From Boswellia sacra (lineage: Eukaryota > Streptophyta > Magnoliopsida > Sapindales > Burseraceae), in the NCBI GenBank assembly GCA_013180625.2, contig SNVD02009519.1, positions 2,012,501 through 2,076,500 of the forward strand: DNA of 64,000 nucleotides, given 5' to 3'. Of the stretch, positions 55,551 through 64,000 are shown piece after piece. Below the pieces are notes generated by a model that saw nothing but the letters and a program-made list of their open reading frames with translations, did no database searches and was not told the DNA's origin. The translations under genes and the position numbers were made by a program. Position 1 is the first letter of the stretch; each line of letters opens with the position of its first letter.

Positions 55551-58500
55551 AAGTTATCTTCCGAGAACGCTAATGCGGCTATTTTCCATCCTCACCTTCT
55601 TGTTTGCTGGAATTGTGTGTGTCTTAGCTATCTTTGCTGCCAAATTAAGCAAAGGAATATCACTGAAAATAGCTTTAGACGTTCTTTCGTTACCTGGAGC
55701 CTTATTGTTGCTGTTATGCGCTTATAAAGGGAATAAATGTCAAGGGAGTGATGAGAAAATCAGTGAAAGGGGTTTGTATTCTCCTTTAAATGGTGAGGCC
55801 AGTGGCATCAGTAAAATGGGTTCTGTTGGCCAAGTTTCTCCATTTTCTAAAGCTGATTTCTTCAGCAAAATGTCATTTCGGTGGTTAAATCCATTGATGA
55901 ACAGGGGTAGGGAGAAAACTCTGGAGGGTGAGGATATACCATAATTGCGTGAGGCAGACCGAGCTGAAAGCTGTTATCTCAGACTCCTGAATCAATTTAA
56001 CAAACAAAAGCAAATATCACCTGCACCATCAATCTTTAAGACAATAGTTATATGCAATTGGAGAGAGATTTTAATTTCTGGGATTTTTCCTTTACTAAAG
56101 ATTCTTACTCTTTCTGCTGGCCCTGTGCTCCTTGATGCCTTCATTTTGGTTGCTGAGGGTAAATCAAGTTTCAAATATGAAGGTTATGTGTTGGCCATAA
56201 CGCTGTTCCTTTCAAAGAACTTAGAATCCTTATCTCAAAGGAAGTGGTATTTCAGAACCAGACTAATTGGTCTGCAAGTGAGGTCTTTGCTCACAGCAGC
56301 CATTTACAAGAAGCCACTCAAGTTGTCCAATGCTGCGAGGCTGATGCGCTCAGGTGGTGAAATAATGAACTATGTTACAGTGGATGCTTACAGGATTGGA
56401 GAATTGCTAAAATTGATATCAACAAGGTCAAGGTTCTTTACAAAAAAGCGCTCTTGCTCCTCAAATGCCCTTATTGTCATGGCTCCTGCTATAGACTCAG
56501 CGAGATGATTTGCTACAAGGACTTGGTTGTGCCATGGATCCACATTAATTCTTTTTCAGTAGCCCTTTCTTCCATAGTTTTGCGGCAAAAGAGTGGTTGA
56601 TCCTACGCTTATAGACACTCAGTGTGGCCGTTATTGCCTCAGCAGCACTCTACATGGTTTTGCTTCCTCCTGGAACTTTTAGCTCTGGTGAATATACAAT
56701 CCTCCAAGTCATTTTCTTCTAACAAATCTCATATAGATATTTTCTACAATTTGAAATATTTTTTGAGATGAAATTCTTTATACTAAATTTTAAGCTACTG
56801 ACTCACACTTTGTTTATATTATATCCATCTCTTCTGTTTTTTGCAGGATTTATTGGGATGGCATTTTCTTATAGTCTTTCTTTAAACATTTCCTTAGTAA
56901 CATCAATCCAAAACAAGTGTACTTTGGCAAACTATATCATTTCTGTAGAAAGGATAAAGTAATACACTGATGTACCAAGTGAAGCCCCTGAAGTGATAGA
57001 GCAGAATTGGCTCCTGCCCAACTGGCCAGCTGTGGGTAAAGTGGATATCTGTGATTTGCAGGTAAAACTTTTACCATGTCCATTGCTTTCTATATCCATT
57101 AATGGTGATTTTACTGACAAACTTAATGATCAGACAGATCCGATATAGGCCTGATACACAGCTTGTCCTCTGAAACATCAGTTGCACATTTGCTGGAGGG
57201 CACAAAATCGGTATTGTCGGGCAAACTGGCAGTGGAAAGACTATTCTCATTGGTGCTCTATTTCGACTGGTGGAGCCAGCTGGAGGGAAGATTATAGGAG
57301 ATGGTATTGACATCTGTACTATTGGTCTTCATGATCTGAGGTTACGTTTTGGAATAATACCTCAAGATCCTACTCTTTTTAATGGCACTGTTAGATATAA
57401 CTTGGGTCCCTTATCTCAACATACAGACCAGGAAATTTGGGAGGTACATTTCAATATTTCTTCTGCATGTAGTTGCTATTTAAGATCTAACTATAGTTGG
57501 TTTGGCTAAGAGATTCTTGTACATGGAAGTACATTTTGAGTTTACTTACTGCATGCTTATTATTTCTCTGTGCATTTTGAAAGGTTCTTGGAAAGTGTCA
57601 GCTTCGGGAGGCCGTTCAGGAGAAAGAAAAGGGCCTAGAATCTGTAGGTAAGTATTCTGGTTTATGAATATTTTGGCATTCAATTTTGATATTGATATTA
57701 TCTATAAACTGGTTATACAGTTGTGGAAGATGGATCAAACTGGAGCATGGGTCAAAGGCAAATGTTTTGTTTGGGGCGTGCACTTTTGAGGAGAAGCCGA
57801 ATATTGGTGCTTGATGAAGCGACTGCCTCAATTGACAATGCAACTGACATGATTCTACAGAAAACTATTCGAACTGAGTTTGCAGATTGTACTGTGATCA
57901 CAGTGGCTTACAGGATACCGACAGTGATGGATTGTACCATGGTACTTGTTATTAGTGACTGTGAGTTTTGTCTTTGAGCTTCATCCAATGAAAATATTAC
58001 ATAATATGGGTGTGACCTGAATGTCATATGTCACATATCCTCCACTGTTTTTATCATCATCCTAAGGAAATATTATCAGAAGTGTCATCTTTTCTGTTTT
58101 TGCACATGTAGTTATACTGCAGAAACTTTGAATACTTAACAGATGAGTAGTTGCCATTTTCCAGGAAAGCTAGTGGAGTTTGACGATCCAACGAACTTAA
58201 TGAAGATGGAAGGTTCGCTGTTTGGGCAGCTGGTGAAGGAATACTGGTCTCGTTTGCACTCTACAGAATCATATTGAAGCTAACATTATGTTCTTATGTA
58301 GTTGTTTGTTTTCTCTTGCTTTGGCTGCAAAGAGAGGATAGAACATACAAGCGTAAGTAGAATGAACGGAATCATAGCGAATTGCAAGGCTAGAGCGAAA
58401 GAGAGAGCAAGAAGAAACTATTGTTCCTTCGCTGCTTGCTTTTGCGGTATTAATAACTCTTCATGCTTCCTTATTTGTGACAGAGTGATTATTTATGGAA

Positions 58501-59124
58501 CACCATCTCTCAACAGCTTTTCCCATACTGCATTATTAGAACTTATTTTGATGTAGGACAAATTAGAAATTTTAATTTTAATTTTAGAGATTTTAATAAA
58601 TTAGGGATTTTAACTATTATTAGGGATTTTGACTTCCTAAATTGGGAGTAATCCTAATTGGAGTTATTTCCTAATTAATAGTTTACTATTTTATTTAGGA
58701 TTTTATTTTGGTATTTTCTAGTTTAACTAGGATTAGTATTATATTTCCTAATGGAAGTATATTTCTTAGTTAAGTTATGATTGTCGGTACTATAAATAAG
58801 TGTTTTTAGTTATTTTATTTCTTAGACTTGGTTGTTATTGGTCTTTTAGTAAAAAGATTGTCTCCTCCCTCAATTTCACTCTATTTCTCCATAAATTTCT
58901 TCTATTGTTTCTCCCATTTCCTCTGTCTACATCTCCCTCTCTTTCTTTAAATTTGAGGAACCCCATTCCTCATCAATTGGCATCAGAGCGTGGTTTTGAT
59001 CCCCTCTTATACTATTTATCCTTTAATTTTTGTTCAACCCATAAACCCTTAACTTCCCACCATCATTAACTTACTTTACCCCAATTTCATCTCCCATCAC
59101 CCCTTCCACAAAAAAAAAAAAAAC

Positions 59125-59295
59125 AAAGTTACTGTTTATCAATGCACTGTTCACCAGTGTTACTGTTTGCAGCGAGTAATGTTCACCGAAATTATTGTTT
59201 ATTGACATACTGTTCACAGAAGTTACTGTTTACCGCGGATACTGTTCATCAGTATTACTGTTCACTGACGGATACTGTTCACTGCGATCACCATC
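59125..59295 (+). repeat. Degenerate TACTGTTCAC repeats in the leader of the small LTR element
   Basis: About ten loose copies of TACTGTTCAC or TACTGTTTAC spaced 10-25 bases apart fill the leader between the primer site and the ORF. The sister element has fewer and more decayed copies at about 62445-62545. Confidence 0.7.
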
Positions 59296-59304
59296 ATACT
59301 CTTC

Positions 59305-59979
59305 TTGTTAATATCTACAATGTGTCATTCATTACAAACTTCAATACTCTCAATGATACAAGCTTTAGAAAATACGATAAACATTAGGATAGATGGCTTG
59401 GAAAATAAATTAGAAAATAGATTGAAAGAAGTATTAGCAGCTTTAAAAGCCTTACAAGCTTCTGTTCTCGCAAAAAAATTATCTAATTTGGAGTTATCTA
59501 CCAAATATAGGAATCAAGGGATCTTGGATACAATTTCTAAAAACCATGAGGATGAATATGATGATTCTAGTGGAGATGATGAAGCAAGCGACGTTAATCT
59601 TGAAGATGGGCATGAATTTAGAGGTGATATTGAGATTGAGGGCAAGATGAATCCCAATGATGATGTGGAGCCTACATTTGAAGAATCTAGAGGTGATATT
59701 GAGATCGAGGGCAAGATGAATTCTAGTGATGATGTGAAACCTACATGTGAAGAATCTCATAAAATCATTCAAGAAGTCGATTTCATAGGTTGTGATTCAT
59801 ATTTGGGTTCTTCTACTTCTATCATTGGATCAACGGTCAAATCTTCCATGGGGATTATTGTTTCTCTACCAATATTGAAGGCCGCTGAAGTATCAATAAT
59901 TTTTCTATCATGTGTGCTTCCAATATTGGATCGTCATGAAGTGAAGATTTGGATTGACGACTTTCCAATGATCATGTAA
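59305..59979 (+). CDS. Gag-like ORF of the small LTR element, 224 aa
   Basis: An uninterrupted frame encodes a coiled-coil-like N-terminal part (ENTINIRIDGLENKLENRLK, then KEVLAALKALQ) and a strongly acidic middle. Two tandem copies of a 23-residue unit RGDIEIEGKMN..DDV.PT.EES follow one another there, an in-frame duplication absent from the sister element. The rest (IIQEVDFIGCDSYLGSS onward) resembles nothing I know. There is no zinc knuckle, protease or RT. It may be a gag remnant or a protein peculiar to this element family. The start is uncertain; Met 6 or Met 17 are also possible. Confidence 0.55.
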   Translation: MLISTMCHSLQTSILSMIQALENTINIRIDGLENKLENRLKEVLAALKALQASVLAKKLSNLELSTKYRNQGILDTISKNHEDEYDDSSGDDEASDVNLEDGHEFRGDIEIEGKMNPNDDVEPTFEESRGDIEIEGKMNSSDDVKPTCEESHKIIQEVDFIGCDSYLGSSTSIIGSTVKSSMGIIVSLPILKAAEVSIIFLSCVLPILDRHEVKIWIDDFPMIM

Positions 59980-60509
59980 GATAAGACGTGGCGTTTCCTC
60001 ATGTATTGACAACTTCCTCCTTGACAACTCGCCAGGAGTCGAGTTCTTTCAAGCGGAGGAGAATTGATGCAGGACAAATTAGGAATAAATTAGGGATTTT
60101 AATTTTGATTTTAGGGATTTTAATAAATTAGGGATTTTAACTATTATTAGGGATTTTGACTTCCTAAATTGGGAGTAATCCTAATTGGAGTTATTTCCTA
60201 ATTAATAGTTTACTATTTTATTTAGGATTTTATTTTGGTATTTTCTAGTTTAACTAGGATTAGTATTATATTTTCTAATCGAAGTATATTTCCTAGTTAA
60301 GTTATGATTGTCAGCACTATAAATAAGTGTTTTTAGTTATTTTATTTCTTAGACTTGGTTGTTATTGGTTTTTAATCTTTTAGTAAAAAGATTGTCTCCT
60401 CCCTCAATTTTACTCTATTTCTCCCTAAATTTCTTCTATTATTTCTCCCATTTCCTCTGTCTACATCTCCCTCCCTTTTTTTAAATTTGAGGAACCCCGT
60501 TCCTCATCA

Positions 60510-61618
60510 TATTCTAGTTACATCTAGTCAAAGAGCCAAGATTCTTCCAATTCGAATTATCTTTGAAATATTAGTGCCTTTTTTTTTTCCAATAAAGCCT
60601 TGCAATTGTGAATCTTAACTCAATAATATGAAAGAATCGATATTGAAGGTTGGCAATGACCAAAAAGTACCATGATCCGAAAGTTCCAGGGATCGTAATG
60701 CAAGGTGCTCATCTGGGTTTTGTTTTATTTAGCAATTAATTAAAGTTGAATTCGATTTTGGATTGCCTTAAAGGTCCAGAGCACGAAGTCTCACTTTCAA
60801 AGTCATACTCTGTATTTTCGGAAAGATTTCAAGTAGAAGGTTATAAGATATGACTATTGATTGCCGTAAAATGTTGAACTAACCATGTTTCTCACTGAGA
60901 AAGAAGACAATACACGTCCAATTTTCCAAGACGTTTCAGAATAATAGCATTATTGTTATATTATTATATTTCGTGTGCTTTCAAGTCAAAATTCTTTCTT
61001 TAATAATCAAGCCTCTTTTGTTCGTTTACTGGCTGTTTTGACGTCTCTACACATGCAAAGAGGGAAAGGAAGTTGACGTTTATTTTATTTTATTATTCTT
61101 TAAAGAATTTAACTAGTCATCGGGTTTAAGAAGAGACATTTGGTTGGAGAAGATTTCTGGGCTTCCTTTGATTTTTGGTTTGAATTTACTTCAAACTTTT
61201 CGACGTTTACTTGTTGAAGCAAAGAAGAGGAGAAGGGTTGTGACTTAAGGCCATTCCAGGTTCCATGGAGTCATTATCATACTCTATACATGAATTTACT
61301 TCAATTTTGCTTTCCTTGCAGTAAATAACATTTAAAAAGTTCCACTGGAACTGCTTTGCTTCACTCTTTATATTTGAACTTGTTACACTTTGTCTCTCAT
61401 GATAAGAGATTTTTGTATGATCCAATCATGATCTTCTTTCTTATTATGATTGTGGGAACTTGAAATTTCCACTGCCTCATTGATTTTCTTTTCTAGAGGG
61501 TCAAATAATTTTTTTTTGGGATGCTATAAACGTTTGATGGACAGAATTTTCATATTATACATATCTGGTTCTAGGTTGTCTGCAATACAGGGTGTCGAGA
61601 GGAAGTAAAAAGATAAAT
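60510..61618. other. Spacer and leader region of ABCC copy 4
   Basis: The sequence matches the 3' flank of copy 1 and copy 3 at its left, and the leader intron at its right (TAAGGCCATTCCAGGTTCCATGG at about 61248). The acceptor GCAATACAG and short leader before the ATG at 61619 match copy 1. No other gene is visible. Confidence 0.5.
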
Positions 61619-61893
61619 ATGTTGGAGAATTTTGTGGACAATGTTTTGTGGGGGGTGGTTCAGGAAACAGTGGAAAGCTATGCAGTTCTAGTTCTGAACA
61701 AAGTCATCCAAATTCATCTATTAGCCGTGCCTTGATCATTTGCTTTGATATATTGCTTCTAGTAGTGCTACTATTCAATATGATTTGGAAATCGTCAAGG
61801 AAAACACATAGGAATCCTCTGACTTTTCAACAATTCACACCATTGCAGATCGTGGCTGCAGTTATTAATGGCAGTCGTGGGTTATTGTATTTG
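61619..61893 (+). pseudogene. ABCC copy 4, N-terminal fragment
   Basis: The ATG at 61619 lies where copy 1 starts, but a G-run at about 61648 shifts the frame. The second frame then reads copy-1-like sequence (ALIICFDILLLVVLLFNM, then FTPLQIVAAVINGSRGLLYL). The fragment ends exactly at the LTR of the element at 61894; nothing of the remaining ~1400 residues follows on the other side within the window. It is more diverged from copy 1 than copy 3 is, for example in the N-terminus. Confidence 0.85.
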
Positions 61894-63710
61894 TGACGTA
61901 GGATCCGAAATATTATAATTAAAAATAAAATTAGGGATTTCAATTTGATTTTAAGGATTTTGATAAATTAAGAATTTTAACTATTATTAGGGATTTTGAC
62001 TTTCTAAATCGGGAGACCTTCTAATTGGAATGCTTTCCTAATTAATAGTTTCGTATATTTTATAGTATTTATTTTTGATATTTTCTAGTTAAACTAGAAT
62101 TAGACTTTTATTTCCTAATGAGATTTTATTTCTTAGTAGAATTATATTTTAAGATCTTATAAATATGAGCTTTTAGTTATATTATTTTCAGACTTTGTTA
62201 TTATTGATTTTTTTATCTTTTAACAAAAAGATTATTTTCTCTCTTAAATTTCATTATATTTCTTCTTCAAATTTTTCTATTGATTCTTCAATTTCTTCTG
62301 TCTACATCTCTCTCCCCTTCTTTTAACTTGAGGAACCTCGTTCCTCATCAATTAATATTAGAGCAATTGGTATCTTGATCATTATCAATTAACTTTACCC
62401 CAATTTCATCTGCCATCACCCTTAAAAAAAAGCCACTATTAGTATTCATCACACAGTCACTGTTTGCTTTTGAAATTACTGTTTACAATAAATTACTTTT
62501 CATATTCGAAGTCACTGTTCATTAGAGTTGCTGTTCACCACGACCACCATCAGAATCTCTTTGTCGCTATCTACAATTTGTCCTTCAATACCAATTTCAA
62601 TACTTTCAACAATGCAAGCCTCAGAAAATAGGATAAACACTAGGATATATGTTTTGGAAAATAAGATGAATCTCAGGATGGATGCTTTAGAAATCGATAA
62701 CCAACAAATAAAACAAGCCCTTAATAATATCCAGTCTCAATTAGCACAACTTCTCCCAAAACGAGACCCTATGGCCGAGTCATCTACCAAACATAGAAAT
62801 TTTGGGTGCAACTCTTAAGAACTATAAGGATGAATGTGATGATTCTAGTAGAGATGATGAAGTAAGAGAGATTGATCTTGAAGATGGGCATGAATCTAAA
62901 TGTGATATTGAAATCGAGGGCAAGATGAATTATAATGATGATGTGGAGCCTATATATGAAGAATCTGATGAGATCATTCAAAAAATTGATTTCATAGGTT
63001 GTGATTCATATTTGAGTCCATCTAATTTTATCATTGGTTAACATCCTTAGTGAAGTCTTCCATGGTGAATATCGTTGTTCCTCGTCAAAGGATATTGACT
63101 CATAATCCAAACTTCAATCATATATACCTATGTCATTCAACTACCAAGAGAAGATTTGGGTTGATGACTTTTCAATACTTGTGCAAGACAAGACATGGTG
63201 TTTTTTTGTGTATTGACAATTTCGTCCATGACAATTCGTCAGAAGTTGAGTTCTTTCAAGTGGGAGAGAATTGATGTATGACCCATTAGATTATAATTAG
63301 GAATAAAAATAGAAATTTCAATTAGATTTTAGGAATTTTAATAACTTAGGGATTTTGACTTTATAAATTGAGAGATCTTCTAATTGGATTGCTTTTCTAA
63401 TTAAGAGTTTCCTATATTTCGTAATATTTATTTTTGGTATTTTTTAATTAACTTAGGATTGAGATTCTATTTCCTAATGAGATTTTATTTCATAATAAAA
63501 CTATATTTTAAGGTCTTATAAATAGGAGACTTTAGTTATATTATTTTTAGATTTGGTTATTATTGATTTTTTATCTTTTAACAAAAAAGATTATTTTCTC
63601 TTTCAAATTTTACTCTAATTCTCCCTTAAATTTTTTCTATTGATTCTCCTATTTCCTCTTTCTACGTCTTCCTCCTTTTTTTTTAACTTGAAAAACCTCG
63701 TTTCTCATCA
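61894..63710 (+). mobile_element. Small LTR element, sister of the 58.5-kb element, decayed
   Basis: LTRs at 61894-62350 and 63272-63710 start TGACGTAGG or TGATGTATG and end CTCATCA. They share stretches such as TTAGGGATTT and AACTATTATTAGGGATTTTG with the LTRs at 58549 and 60065. The interior ORF is broken: 62528-62818 and 62802-63041 are in different frames but together follow the gag-like ORF, with only one copy of the DIEIEGKMN unit. Flanks ATTTG and TAAAT do not match, so the right flank may have been rearranged. The primer site is degenerate. Confidence 0.75.
62620..63041 (+). pseudogene. Broken gag-like ORF of the sister LTR element
   Basis: The N-terminal coiled-coil part (ASENRINTRIYVLENKMNLR) and the acidic part (ECDDSSRDDEVREIDLEDGH) are both present, but a frameshift separates them at about 62805. 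The frame stops at 63039-63041, where the sister ORF carries on. Similarity to the ORF at 59305-59979 is clear in the acidic part and in IDFIGCDSYL. Confidence 0.7.
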
Positions 63711-64000
63711 TAAATGAGTGGCAAAAAAGATGCGAAAGAGGGCTTATCTTGGTCAGCTTTTACAACTCTTGTCCTCACTTCACATCATCAAGTGATCGCT
63801 TTCAATATAAAAGATCCCAAGAGGAAACTCATGAAGAAAGAGATTGGTCTCACACGGAGAGTAAGGTTTGAATATGTCCTAACAATTAAAGGGGTTTGAC
63901 AGTTTAGATGAAGACAAATGGGAAAGTATTCGGCTTTGATTCTGTTACATCAGGAGCTTATTTAAGTCTACTAAACCCTAGTTACAATTAGAGGACATGT
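63711..64000. other. Unassigned sequence at the right edge
   Basis: The stretch is less AT-rich than its surroundings and has a 61-codon frame (63714-63899), rich in Lys and Arg, that I do not recognise. It does not continue ABCC copy 4, although it directly follows the LTR element that cut that copy. It could be part of another repeat or of a gene that continues beyond the window. Confidence 0.3.

Larger units (their letters stand above)
46243..58277 (+). pseudogene. ABCC copy 3, pseudogene split by an LTR element and rearranged
   Basis: Exon 1 begins at 46243 with a good N-terminus, is cut at 46660 by an 8.9-kb LTR element and resumes at 55551. It has a stop at 55942 (TAA where copy 1 has AAG) and ends near 56404 after [13 protein letters not shown]. 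The rest of exon 1 and exons 2-5, including NBD1, are missing. About 160 bp of exon 6 follow in inverted orientation (about 56405-56562), then the rest of exon 6 upright to 56687. Exons 7-11 are at 56847-57061, 57138-57443, 57584-57647, 57721-57960 and 58165-58277. Further stops lie in exon 7 (56963, TAA for CAG), in exon 8 (57168, TGA for CGG) and across the exon 10/11 junction. The H-loop is AYRIPT. Exon lengths 7-11 still equal those of copy 1, so decay is fairly recent. Confidence 0.92.
58549..60509 (+). mobile_element. Small LTR element with gag-like ORF, 1961 bp
   Basis: LTRs at 58549-58975 (427 bp) and 60065-60509 (445 bp) start TGATGYAGGACAAATT and end TTCCTCATCA. A primer site TGGCATCAGAGC follows the left LTR at 58978-58989, and a purine tract (AAGCGGAGGAGAA) precedes the right LTR, so it is plus-strand. 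Flanks TATTT and TATTC agree in 4 of 5 bases and match the 3' flank of ABCC copy 3. The interior has one ORF and no pol, so the element is non-autonomous. The right LTR has an extra 18 bp near its start. Confidence 0.88.

Noticed and set aside
55945..56508. A 187-codon ORF in ABCC copy 3 with a novel C-terminus
   Set aside because: The last ~35 codons are antisense exon 6 read through the inversion, and the start follows a nonsense codon. It is not a new protein.
63714..63899. A 61-codon Lys/Arg-rich ORF at the right edge
   Set aside because: No recognisable domain, and it abuts an LTR; listed only as unassigned sequence.

Overview
The window is nuclear DNA from a flowering plant, most likely a woody eudicot. 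It is AT-rich, its genes have many short GT-AG introns, its spacers are kilobases of AT-rich DNA full of transposons, and its proteins are plant families (an ABCC/MRP-type transporter, a plant GT31 galactosyltransferase). A Citrus-like genome is my guess from general sequence character only; nothing in the window proves the species.

Layout. Positions 1-2820 hold the 5' part of a minus-strand Ty3/gypsy retrotransposon (LTR, primer-binding site, broken gag-protease and reverse transcriptase) that runs off the left edge. It appears to sit in the last intron of a plus-strand gene whose final exon, a UBA-like domain, is at 3333-3467. After AT-rich spacer comes an 8-exon minus-strand gene (9021-13870, 382 aa, NEPRO/DUF4477-like) with a PIF/Harbinger-like insertion in its largest intron. 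From 14 to 22 kb there is transposon-dominated DNA: a hAT-like element with exact 8-bp target duplications (14620-16975) and a Mutator-like element with doubled ends and exact 10-bp duplications (19451-20731). A 12-exon minus-strand gene at 22682-26134 encodes a 340-aa GT31 hydroxyproline O-galactosyltransferase (HPGT2/3-like). From 26.3 to 34.5 kb is gene-poor spacer with several MITEs and one candidate 40-aa membrane peptide ORF.

The right half is a tandem cluster of ABCC10/MRP14-like transporter genes. Copy 1 (35881-42154, 11 exons, 1483 aa) is intact, with a TATA-containing promoter region and a leader intron. Copy 2 (about 43.1-44.0 kb) is a relic with pieces of exons 1, 6 and 7 only. 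Copy 3 (46243-58277) is a pseudogene. An 8.9-kb LTR element with unusually long 3.7-kb LTRs splits its first exon; the copy also lacks the rest of exon 1 through exon 5, has a ~160-bp inversion inside exon 6, several stops and a lost H-loop histidine. Copy 4 (61619-61893) is only the N-terminus, cut off by another LTR element. Two related small LTR elements (58549-60509 and 61894-63710) with gag-like internal ORFs and no visible pol flank copy 4.

The intact genes do not form a pathway: HPGT would act in the Golgi on arabinogalactan proteins, ABCC copy 1 would be a membrane exporter of organic anions or conjugates, and the NEPRO-like protein is presumably nucleolar. The main story is one working transporter gene beside three copies at successive stages of decay, each with a readable insertion or rearrangement history.
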